Assembly: GCA_023419875.1 (NCBI GenBank)
Contig: JAEZXM010000550.1
Coordinates: 1-5,377, forward strand
From: Pseudomonadota bacterium
GTDB lineage: Bacteria; Myxococcota; Myxococcia; Myxococcales; Anaeromyxobacteraceae
Reading direction: 5' to 3'
Length of the DNA stretch: 5,377 nt
Notes under the pieces: generated by a model
What the model saw: the letters and a program-made list of their open reading frames with translations, nothing else
Databases searched by the model: none
What the model was told of the DNA's origin: nothing
Part shown: positions 1 to 5,377 of the stretch, in pieces
Layout: the number at the start of each line of letters is the position of its first letter
Numbering within the stretch: the first letter of the stretch is position 1
Made by a program: the position numbers and the translations under genes

Positions 1-10
1 CTTGTGTATC

Positions 11-22
11 AGCTTCGAAGCT
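11..22. repeat. 12-bp perfect palindrome upstream of the acyl-CoA dehydrogenase gene
   Basis: The sequence AGCTTCGAAGCT is a perfect inverted repeat. It lies about 74 nt before the start codon of the acyl-CoA dehydrogenase gene, in a stretch where I can assign no gene. GCTTCG also recurs immediately (13-18 and 21-26), so the site is both palindromic and directly repeated. It could be a binding site for a dimeric regulator, or chance. I see no convincing -35/-10 pair around it. The remainder of 1-95 holds only a plausible ribosome binding site, GAGG at 87-90, five bases before the ATG at 96. Confidence 0.3.
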
Positions 23-95
23 TCGCGGACCCGGCCCCACGCGAGATGCCCCCGTTGGCCCGCGCGCGCAGTCGGCCGGCGAGTATGAGGCGCGC

Positions 96-1769
96 ATGCC
101 GACCGAGATCGATCCTGCGCGACCTCAGAATGCATTCCTCGACGACGCGCTCCTCCGCGAGTACCTCCTCCGCACGCTGCCCCGCCCGGTGCTCGCCGCG
201 CTCCAGGAGGACCTCGCCTCGCTCGGCGCCCTCTCCTCCGGCGCGCTCTACGACCGCCAGCTCGCCACCCGGGACGAGGAGCCCGTGCTCGTGCAGTGGG
301 ACGCCTGGGGCCGGCGCGTCGATCGCCTCGCGCTCGCCGCCTCCTGGCACGAGGCCGCGCAGCTCGCCGCCCGGGAGGGGCTCGTCGCGACCGCCTACGA
401 GCGCCGGCTCGGCGCCCTGTCGCGGGTTCACCAGATGGCGATGGTGCACGTGCTCGAGCCCTCCCTCGACGTGTACTCGTGCCCGCTCGCCATGGCCGAC
501 GGGGCCGCGCGGACGCTCCTCGAGGCAGGGGCCGCCCCGCTCGTGGAGCGGGCCGTCCCGCGCCTCACGTCGCGGGACCCCGCGCGCGCCTGGACCAGCG
601 GGCAGTGGATGACGGAGCGTGCGGGCGGCTCGGACGTGTCGGGGACCGAGACGGTCGCGCGCCGCGCGGAGGACGGCTGGGCCCTGTACGGCCGCAAGTG
701 GTTCGCCTCGGCGACGCACGCGCAGATGGCCCTGACGCTCGCCCGCCCGGAGGGAAACCCGCCCGGCTCGCGCGGGCTGGCGCTCTTCTACCTCGAGACG
801 CAGGCGCCGGAGGGCGGCCCGAACGGCATCCGGGTGGACCGGCTCAAGGACAAGCTCGGGACGCGGAAGCTCCCCACCGCGGAGCTCACGCTGGAGGGCG
901 CGCGGGCGGTGCCGGTGCGCGGGCTCGCCGACGGGGTCCGGACGATCGCGCCCATGCTCACGGTGACGCGCACCTGGAACGCGGTGGTGGCCGCCGCCGG
1001 GATGGCCCGCGGGATCGCGCTCGCGCGGGAGCACGCGCGCCTGCGTTTCGCCTTCGGCGGGCCGCTTCGCGAGAAGCCGCTCCACCGGGACACGCTCGCC
1101 GGGCTCGAGGCGGAGCGCGAGGCCGCGTTCCTGCTCGCCTTCCGGGCGGTGGAGCTGCTCGGCGAGGCCGAGGGGCGCAGTTCGGGTGACCGCAGCCTGC
1201 TCCGGGCGGTGACCACGCTCGCGAAGCTCACCACCGGCAAGCAGGCGGTGGCCGTGGCGTCCGAGGTGCTCGAGTGCTTCGGCGGGGCGGGCTACGTCGA
1301 GGACACGGGGATCCCGCGCCTGCTGCGCGACGCGCAGGTCCTGCCGATCTGGGAGGGGACGACCAACGTGCTCTCGCTCGAGCTCCTGCGTGCGCTCGCC
1401 GCCGATGCCGGGGGGGCGGGCCGCGCCCTGCGCGGGGAGATCGCGGGCCGGCTCGCCTCTGCGCGCCACCCGGAGTTGAAGGCCTTGGCCGCGGCCGCCG
1501 CTACCGCGCTCGACCGCGCCGGCGCCGCGCTCGTCCAGGTCGCGGACGAGGCGGCCGAGGCCGGCGCGCGCCGGCTGGCGCTCACGATGGGGCGTACGCT
1601 CGGGCTCGCGCTCCTCGTGGATCACGCGCAGGCGATGCTCGATCAGGGCGGCGGTCTCCGTGCGCTCGCCGCCGCGCGGCGGTTCGCGCGGAACGGCGTC
1701 GACCTGCTCGGCCCGGAGCCCGGCCTGGCCGCCGAGGACGAGCGGCTCGCGGACGGGCTTCACGGGTGA
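96..1769 (+). CDS. AidB-like acyl-CoA dehydrogenase family flavoprotein
   Basis: This 557-residue protein belongs to the acyl-CoA dehydrogenase superfamily, FAD enzymes that oxidise acyl-CoA at the alpha-beta bond. Its length and motifs match the AidB/ACDH-11 branch (about 540-600 residues) rather than the usual 380-residue enzymes. Residues 1-160 include the AidB-like stretch VQWDAWGRRVDRL (66-78). The central beta domain carries MTERAGGSDV (172-181), GRKWF (199-203) and RLKDKLGTRKL (249-259). The C-terminal helical domain has RFAFGGPLREKPL (317-329), ECFGGAGYVEDTG (393-405) and IWEGTTN (418-424). E420 sits where the catalytic base of these enzymes lies, so the site looks intact. About 120 further residues follow, as in AidB. 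The start is ATG 96, with GAGG five bases upstream and no other in-frame start in the window. No electron-transfer flavoprotein, thiolase or ligase gene is adjacent, so the substrate cannot be inferred. AidB itself is known from the alkylation response, but this role is not shown here. Confidence 0.93.
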   Translation: MPTEIDPARPQNAFLDDALLREYLLRTLPRPVLAALQEDLASLGALSSGALYDRQLATRDEEPVLVQWDAWGRRVDRLALAASWHEAAQLAAREGLVATAYERRLGALSRVHQMAMVHVLEPSLDVYSCPLAMADGAARTLLEAGAAPLVERAVPRLTSRDPARAWTSGQWMTERAGGSDVSGTETVARRAEDGWALYGRKWFASATHAQMALTLARPEGNPPGSRGLALFYLETQAPEGGPNGIRVDRLKDKLGTRKLPTAELTLEGARAVPVRGLADGVRTIAPMLTVTRTWNAVVAAAGMARGIALAREHARLRFAFGGPLREKPLHRDTLAGLEAEREAAFLLAFRAVELLGEAEGRSSGDRSLLRAVTTLAKLTTGKQAVAVASEVLECFGGAGYVEDTGIPRLLRDAQVLPIWEGTTNVLSLELLRALAADAGGAGRALRGEIAGRLASARHPELKALAAAAATALDRAGAALVQVADEAAEAGARRLALTMGRTLGLALLVDHAQAMLDQGGGLRALAAARRFARNGVDLLGPEPGLAAEDERLADGLHG

Positions 1770-2818
1770 GGCGAGAACAGCATCGTCACCCACGCCCTGT
1801 GCTCCGCGAGCGCGGTGCGGAGCGCCGAGACGCGCCCGGGGCCGAGCCCGAGCGCGCGGGCGCTGGACACCACCTCTTCCGGTGCGGTGGTGGACACGCC
1901 AGGGGAGGCCCGCAGGAGCTCGAGCGCCGAGCTGAGCCGGACGACGTGCAGCTCCACCTGCTCCGGCCCGGGCGCGATCTCCGGGAGATGGTGCCACTCG
2001 GCGATGGCCCCGAGCGGCGGCGGCAGCCCCCACGCCCGGTGCGCCGCGGCGCCGATCGGCACGTGGAGGTCGTGGAGGATGCGCTCGACGGCGGCGGGCT
2101 CGTGCGACGGGACATCGCCGGCGAGGAGGAGCGCGGAGAGCGACCGGAGCGCGAGCGGCTTGCCCACGTCGTGGAGCATGCCCCCCAGGAAGACGAGCCC
2201 CGGGTCGCCGAGCCCGCGGAGCCGCGCCAGGCCCGCGCCGGCGCGGGCCACGGTGACTGCGTGCGCGAAGAGGCCACCGCCGACCGCACGGAGGTGCTCG
2301 GCCGCGGCCTGGGTGCCGCGGTAGAGCGGTCGCATCGAGAGGGCCGCAGCGGTGCGGGCCACCTCACGGAGGCCGAGCCGGGCGATCGCCTCACGGATGG
2401 TGATGACACGGACGCCGCGGAACACCGCGGAGTTCGCGAGCGCCAGCACGCCCGAGGAGAGCGCCGCGTCGACCTCGATCGTCCGGGCGAGCCCTGCAGC
2501 GTCGCTCCTCGGGTCGCGCACCCGCTCCAGGATCTCGAGAGCGATCGACGGAAACGCCGGCGTGCCCGGCCGCAGTTCCTCGAAGCGGCGCAGGACCGCC
2601 GCGGCGGTCGCGGCCTCCTCCGGAGCGAGCGCGGACTCCGTCGCCTCGAGCGCCGCCGGATCGACCGCCATCGCCCGAGCCCACACCTCGGCGGGCGCTT
2701 CCGGCGCCGTGGTAGGCCGCTCACCGGGAGGATCCGGATCGAGCTCGGTGGCGGGCTCGTCCAGGATCTCCTCCAGCTTCGGCCTCGGGTCGCCGAAGAA
2801 GCGCGAGAGCCAGGACAC
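1760..2818 (-). CDS. HDOD domain-containing signalling protein
   Basis: A 352-residue, probably cytoplasmic protein. Residues 1-80 are acidic and proline/alanine-rich and look like a linker. An HDOD domain covers about 82-285: PAFPSIALEILERV (87-100), DAALSSGVLALANSAVF (117-133) and EAIARLGLREVARTAAAL (143-160) are typical. HDOD domains are HD-superfamily relatives, usually without demonstrated enzyme activity, used as regulatory modules in motility, virulence and second-messenger signalling. Here HD-like residues persist: H186, H216-D217 in MLHDVGK (214-220), H252 and H276-H277. The position usually holding the last metal-binding Asp appears to be Ser (RLSSAL, 294-299), so catalysis is doubtful. 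The start is GTG 2818; no Shine-Dalgarno precedes it, but a TACAAT box lies 8 nt upstream. The 3' end overlaps the convergent acyl-CoA dehydrogenase gene by 10 nt. The aldehyde dehydrogenase gene lies 58 nt upstream on the same strand. No receiver, GGDEF or EAL domain is attached. Confidence 0.9.
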   Translation of the reverse strand: MSWLSRFFGDPRPKLEEILDEPATELDPDPPGERPTTAPEAPAEVWARAMAVDPAALEATESALAPEEAATAAAVLRRFEELRPGTPAFPSIALEILERVRDPRSDAAGLARTIEVDAALSSGVLALANSAVFRGVRVITIREAIARLGLREVARTAAALSMRPLYRGTQAAAEHLRAVGGGLFAHAVTVARAGAGLARLRGLGDPGLVFLGGMLHDVGKPLALRSLSALLLAGDVPSHEPAAVERILHDLHVPIGAAAHRAWGLPPPLGAIAEWHHLPEIAPGPEQVELHVVRLSSALELLRASPGVSTTAPEEVVSSARALGLGPGRVSALRTALAEHRAWVTMLFSPHP

Positions 2819-2826
2819 GGTGGCGC

Positions 2827-2832
2827 ATTGTA
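2827..2832 (-). promoter_or_regulatory. Candidate -10 box (TACAAT) for a leaderless HDOD transcript
   Basis: Read on the minus strand, TACAAT matches the bacterial -10 consensus at five of six positions. It stands out as AT-rich in a very GC-rich setting. Only 8 nt (GCGCCACC) separate it from the GTG start of the HDOD gene, so a transcript would begin at or next to the start codon. That agrees with the absence of a Shine-Dalgarno sequence. I cannot find a convincing -35 element at 16-18 nt, which lowers confidence. Confidence 0.4.
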
Positions 2833-2854
2833 GATGGCGCGCAAGGATAACGAT

Positions 2855-2870
2855 ACCGGCGCCTCCCGGT
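2855..2870 (-). terminator. Weak hairpin, possible terminator of the aldehyde dehydrogenase gene
   Basis: On the minus strand, seven bases after the aldehyde dehydrogenase stop codon, ACCGG GAGGCG CCGGT can fold into a 5-bp stem with a 6-nt loop. The bases that follow (ATCGTTATCCTT) are only moderately T-rich, so this is a poor intrinsic terminator and may only attenuate read-through. It lies in the 58-nt gap before the HDOD gene. In such GC-rich DNA short hairpins are common by chance. Confidence 0.25.
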
Positions 2871-2876
2871 GAGCCG

Positions 2877-4283
2877 TCATTCCGTCCGCTGCCCGCCCTC
2901 CGACTGCTGCGCCTCGCGCTCGATCACCACCGTCTTCACGTTCACGAACTCGCGGATCCCCTCCCGCGACAGCTCGCGCCCGTAGCCCGAGCGCTTTACC
3001 CCGCCGAACGGCAGTCTCGGGTCCGACACCACCATCCCGTTCACCACCGTGAAGCCCGCCTCCAGCTCATCCACGAAGCGCGCGCGCTCCGCCGCGTCCT
3101 CGGTCCACGCTGCGGAGCCGAGCCCGAAGGGCACCTCGTTCGCCACCTCGATCGCTTCGTCGAGATCGCGCACGCGGAGCACCAGGGCCACCGGCCCGAA
3201 CAGCTCCTCCCGGTAGACCGGCGAGCCGCGCGGCACGTCCACGAGCACCGTCGGCGGGTAGAACGCGCCCGGCCCCGGCTGCGGTTTCCCGCCGATGAGC
3301 ACGCGGGCGCCGTCCTTCACCAGCGCATCCACCTGGGCCGCGAGCCGCGCCCGCTCCGCGGCGGAGGCCATCGGGCCGACGTCGGTGTCGGGATCGAACG
3401 GATCGCCCACCCGCAGCGCACGCATCCCCTCGACCATCCCCTGCACGAACCGATCGTGAACCGCGTCGTGCACCACGAATCGCTTCGCGGCGATGCAGGA
3501 CTGGCCGTTGTTCACGATCCGCGCGGCGATCGCCGTCTTCACCGCCTGGGCGAGATCCGCCGACGGCATCACCACGAAGGGATCACTCCCCCCGAGCTCC
3601 AGGACCGTCTTCTTCAGCGCCCGCCCCGCCGCGGACGCGACGGCAGCGCCCGCTCCCTCGCTCCCGGTGAGGGTCGCCGCGACCACCCGCGGATCCGAGA
3701 CGATCTTCTCCACCCGGTCCGAGCCGACGAGCAGCACCTGGAAGACGCCGTCCGGGAAGCCGGCCAGCCGGAACACCTCCTCTATCGCCATCGCGCACTG
3801 CGGGACGCTGGAGGCGTGCTTGAGGAGGCCCACGTTCCCGGCCACCACCGTCGGTGCCGCGAACCGGAACACCTGCCAGAAGGGGAAGTTCCAGGGCATG
3901 ACCGCGAGCACAGGGCCGAGCGGGAGGAACCGGCGATAGGACCGAGCGGCGTTCGTCTTCACCTCCTCGTCGGCGAGGAAGCTCTCACCGTGCTCGGCGT
4001 AGTAACGACAGCTGGCGGCGCACTTCTCCGCCTCGGCGATCGCCGACTTCAGGGTCTTCCCCGTCTCGGTCGTCATGAGCCGGCCGTACCGCTCCTTGCC
4101 CGCCTCGAGCACCTCGGCGGCGCGCGCCAGGATCCGGGCGCGCTCGCCCACTGGCCGCCGGCGCCAGACGCGGAAGACCTCGACGGCGCGCGAGATGCGC
4201 CGCTCGACCTCGGCCTCGGTGTGCTCCTCGAAGCGGGCGAGCACTTCACCGGTGGCGGGGTTCACGGACGTCGGAGCGGACAT
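2877..4283 (-). CDS. NAD(P)-dependent aldehyde dehydrogenase, succinate-semialdehyde dehydrogenase (Sad/YneI) type
   Basis: A 468-residue soluble aldehyde dehydrogenase that oxidises an aldehyde to the acid with NAD(P)+; succinate semialdehyde to succinate is the likeliest reaction. Landmarks are the N-terminal VNPATGEVLARF (7-18), PWNFPFWQVFRFAAP (130-144), LLKHASSVPQCA (153-164), the general base E229 in LELGGSDPF (228-236), the nucleophile C263 in NNGQSCIAAKRF (258-269), EELFGP (359-364) and LPFGGVKRSGYGRE (424-437). The KHAS and GGSDPF signatures and total length point to the Sad/YneI subgroup. S158 occupies the position where NAD-specific enzymes often have Glu, which suggests NADP+ can be used (inference). 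I start at ATG 4283 because GAGG (4290-4293, minus strand) lies six bases upstream. A GTG at 4295 would add four residues but overlaps that ribosome binding site. No GABA transaminase gene is visible nearby, so other aldehydes remain possible. Confidence 0.93.
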   Translation of the reverse strand: MSAPTSVNPATGEVLARFEEHTEAEVERRISRAVEVFRVWRRRPVGERARILARAAEVLEAGKERYGRLMTTETGKTLKSAIAEAEKCAASCRYYAEHGESFLADEEVKTNAARSYRRFLPLGPVLAVMPWNFPFWQVFRFAAPTVVAGNVGLLKHASSVPQCAMAIEEVFRLAGFPDGVFQVLLVGSDRVEKIVSDPRVVAATLTGSEGAGAAVASAAGRALKKTVLELGGSDPFVVMPSADLAQAVKTAIAARIVNNGQSCIAAKRFVVHDAVHDRFVQGMVEGMRALRVGDPFDPDTDVGPMASAAERARLAAQVDALVKDGARVLIGGKPQPGPGAFYPPTVLVDVPRGSPVYREELFGPVALVLRVRDLDEAIEVANEVPFGLGSAAWTEDAAERARFVDELEAGFTVVNGMVVSDPRLPFGGVKRSGYGRELSREGIREFVNVKTVVIEREAQQSEGGQRTE

Positions 4284-4467
4284 GGGTTGCCTCACGAAGC
4301 TCTTCCCCGAATGTGCATCGCGCCGGCCCGGGAGACCACGCGACGTACCGGCCGCCGGCTACCCTGCCACCGAGAGCGTTCCTCGGGCCAGATTCCTTTC
4401 GAGGCCGGGCGATCCATTCCCCGCTACACTGGAGGTACACAGATGGGTTTCGCCGGAAGGAAACGAC
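4284..4467. promoter_or_regulatory. Divergent intergenic region between aldehyde dehydrogenase and barrel genes
   Basis: The flanking genes start at its two ends and point away from each other, so promoters for both should lie in these 184 nt. The section 4391-4445 is noticeably less GC-rich than the surroundings. A TACACT at 4425-4430 (plus strand) could serve as a -10 box for the barrel gene, giving a leader of about 30 nt, but I see no matching -35. An imperfect inverted repeat lies at 4345-4362 (GTACCGGCCGCCGGCTAC). I find no convincing promoter for the minus-strand gene, no small RNA and no coding sequence of its own. Confidence 0.5.
4431..4461 (+). promoter_or_regulatory. Two consecutive ribosome binding sites before the barrel gene
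   Basis: GGAGG at 4431-4435 is followed seven bases later by ATG at 4443. GGAAGGA at 4455-4461 is followed six bases later by GTG at 4468. The two starts are in different frames. The GTG opens the frame with a signal peptide and barrel pattern, so it is the real gene start. The ATG opens an arginine- and proline-rich frame that runs to 5333 and looks non-coding. Ribosomes loading at the first site could compete with, or feed, the second, so the upstream site decides neither the product nor the frame but may affect yield. Confidence 0.5.
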
Positions 4468-5217
4468 GTGCCCCACCCCCGCCTGCTCGCGCTCACCCTG
4501 GTCGCCGCCTCGTTCCCCTTCTCCGCCGCCGCCGACGGCGGCGTCCGCCCGTTCCTCGACCTCGAGGTCGGCGCCGCCTGGACGCGGTACAACGACGTGC
4601 AGGTCCCGGGCGACGGCGGCACCCGCTTCTCCCTCTCCGACGAAGCATTCGAGACGCAGACCGCGCCCATCGTGCGCGTCCAGGCCGGGGCCCGCTGGGG
4701 CCGGCATGCGCTCGCCGCGACCTTCGCGCCGATCCGACTCCGGTCGAACGGCCGCGGGGGCGAGACGATCCTGTTCCGCGGCCAGAGCTTCACTGCCTCG
4801 GAGGACGCGTCGGCACGGTGGGTGTTCGACACGTACCGCCTGACCTACCGTTACTCCCTCGTCGCGCGACCACCGTTCGAGCTCGCCCTCGGCGGCACCG
4901 TCCTCGTGCGGGACGCGGAGATCCGGCTCGCCGAGCCGGGCCACGCCACCACGGAGGAGAACGTCGGCCTCGTGCCGCTGGTCTCGTTCCGGATCGCGGC
5001 TCGCCTCGGCGGCCCCGTCTGGCTCGCGCTCGACGGCGACGCGCTCGCCTCGAGCCGGGGCCGCGCGGAGGACGTGCTGCTCGGCCTCGAGTTCCGGACC
5101 GGCGAGCTCGCGTTCCGCGCCGGCTATCGCGTGCTCGAGGGCGGGGTGGACGGCGACGAGGTCTACAACTTCGCCTGGATTCACCAGGTCGTCGCGGGCG
5201 TGCGGTACGAGCTCTAG
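4468..5217 (+). CDS. Secreted protein of unknown function, predicted outer-membrane beta-barrel
   Basis: A 249-residue protein whose function I do not recognise. Residues 1-22 form a Sec signal peptide: a short basic start (MPHPR), a hydrophobic core (LLALTLVAASFPF) and an SAAA|D cleavage site, with no lipobox cysteine. The mature part alternates polar and hydrophobic residues in amphipathic strands with glycine- or aspartate-rich turns, as in small 8-10-strand barrels. Distinctive runs that look conserved are YNDVQVPGDGGTRFSL (41-56), FDTYRLTYRY (120-129), RDAEIRL (148-154), ENVGLVPLVSF (164-174), GDALASSRGRAEDVLLGLEF (190-209) and GYRVLEGGVDGDEVYNFAW (219-237). The last residues, VRYEL, lack the terminal Phe or Trp typical of barrel sorting signals. 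The start is GTG 4468, supported by GGAAGGA six bases upstream. It is divergent from the aldehyde dehydrogenase gene and ends six bases from the convergent nuclease gene. A periplasmic beta-rich protein is the alternative. Confidence 0.82.
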   Translation: MPHPRLLALTLVAASFPFSAAADGGVRPFLDLEVGAAWTRYNDVQVPGDGGTRFSLSDEAFETQTAPIVRVQAGARWGRHALAATFAPIRLRSNGRGGETILFRGQSFTASEDASARWVFDTYRLTYRYSLVARPPFELALGGTVLVRDAEIRLAEPGHATTEENVGLVPLVSFRIAARLGGPVWLALDGDALASSRGRAEDVLLGLEFRTGELAFRAGYRVLEGGVDGDEVYNFAWIHQVVAGVRYEL

Positions 5218-5223
5218 CCGCGA

Positions 5224-5377
5224 TCACCCCCTTTCTCCAAGCTTCCAACGCAGCTTGCCCGGCGCCTCGCCCGTCACGCGGACGTAGCCCTTGTGAATGC
5301 CGTGCAGGTGGTGCGCCTGGCATACGCCGGTGAGGTTGCTCTCCTCGTTCCCTCCTCCTTGCGAGCGGTACGTCACG
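5224..5377 (-). CDS. HNH endonuclease, C-terminal fragment (runs off the window)
   Basis: The minus strand is open from the right edge to a TGA at 5224-5226, giving 50 visible codons of a gene whose start lies outside the window. The fragment carries an HNH-type metal finger. It shows YRSQGGGNEESNL (visible residues 3-15, with N14), then CQAHHLHGIHKG (19-30, with H22, H23 and H28), and ends in VTGEAPGKLRWKLG. In this nuclease family the first His of the motif normally sits just before the YRS-GG run, here beyond the edge. The RVTGEAP tail resembles HNH proteins common in myxobacterial genomes (recollection, not searched). HNH domains cleave DNA, but these stand-alone proteins may be phage-related, mobile-element-related or of unknown host role. 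It converges on the barrel gene with a 6-nt gap and no evident terminator. The upstream part could be intact or degraded. Confidence 0.8.
   Translation of the reverse strand, partial: VTYRSQGGGNEESNLTGVCQAHHLHGIHKGYVRVTGEAPGKLRWKLGERG

Noticed and set aside
2..88. Possible C-terminal tail of an upstream plus-strand gene ending in TGA at 86-88
   Set aside because: Only 28 codons, Arg-rich, with no recognisable motif. One of the frames here is expected to be open by chance, so I cannot support a gene.
9..2033. 674-codon open frame on the minus strand, opposite the acyl-CoA dehydrogenase gene
   Set aside because: It is Arg-, Gly- and Glu-rich with no recognisable domain. It opposes a gene with clear family motifs and also overlaps the HDOD gene. 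High GC removes stop codons from antisense frames.
1274..2833. 519-codon plus-strand frame overlapping the acyl-CoA dehydrogenase 3' end and the HDOD gene
   Set aside because: Arg- and Ala-rich with no domain signature. The real frames on both sides carry diagnostic motifs.
4293..4295. GTG start four codons upstream for the aldehyde dehydrogenase
   Set aside because: The GTG overlaps the GAGG that best serves the ATG at 4283 and has no ribosome binding site of its own that I can see.
4075..4467. N-terminal extension of the barrel protein in the same frame back to an ATG at 4075
   Set aside because: This part lies opposite the conserved N-terminus of the aldehyde dehydrogenase and would bury the signal peptide. 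GTG 4468 has its own ribosome binding site right before the signal peptide.
2352..5333. 993-codon open frame on the plus strand crossing the HDOD, aldehyde dehydrogenase and barrel genes
   Set aside because: Its translation is low-complexity (Arg, His, Pro, Ala) and it spans three well-supported genes and an intergenic region. It is a composition artefact.
1..5377. A novel defence, CRISPR, retron or mobile system
   Set aside because: I found no regularly spaced repeats, reverse transcriptase, transposase, integrase or toxin-antitoxin pair. The partial HNH gene at the edge is the only hint and is not enough by itself.

Overview
The window looks like ordinary chromosome from a very GC-rich bacterium (above 70% GC by eye, almost every third codon position G or C). 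Two of the four complete genes start with GTG. The gene content (an AidB-type acyl-CoA dehydrogenase, an HDOD signalling protein, an aldehyde dehydrogenase, a small outer-membrane barrel and an HNH nuclease) fits a Gram-negative environmental bacterium. My best guess is a myxobacterium such as Anaeromyxobacter, from compositional style and protein resemblance only, not a search.

Layout: 1-95 is a short upstream stretch with a perfect 12-bp palindrome. 96-1769 (+) encodes an AidB/ACDH-11-like acyl-CoA dehydrogenase. It converges on, and overlaps by 10 nt, an HDOD-domain protein at 1760-2818 (-). Next, 58 nt away and also on the minus strand, is an NAD(P)-dependent aldehyde dehydrogenase of the succinate-semialdehyde dehydrogenase (Sad/YneI) type, 2877-4283. 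A 184-nt divergent intergenic region separates it from a secreted 249-residue predicted outer-membrane beta-barrel, 4468-5217 (+). Six nt beyond its stop, on the minus strand and running off the right edge, is the C-terminal part of an HNH endonuclease, 5224-5377. I identified that one by translating the edge by hand.

The genes do not form an obvious pathway or defence system. The aldehyde dehydrogenase and the HDOD gene are co-directional. However, the 58-nt gap holds a weak hairpin and then a TACAAT box 8 nt before a GTG with no Shine-Dalgarno, so the HDOD gene may be transcribed separately as a leaderless mRNA. I found no tRNA, rRNA, CRISPR array, insertion sequence or clear mobile element. 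Very long open frames opposite the real genes (for example 9-2033 minus and 2352-5333 plus) are products of base composition. The most useful leads are the AidB-like enzyme, the uncharacterised barrel with its competing upstream start, the leaderless HDOD start, and the partial HNH gene.
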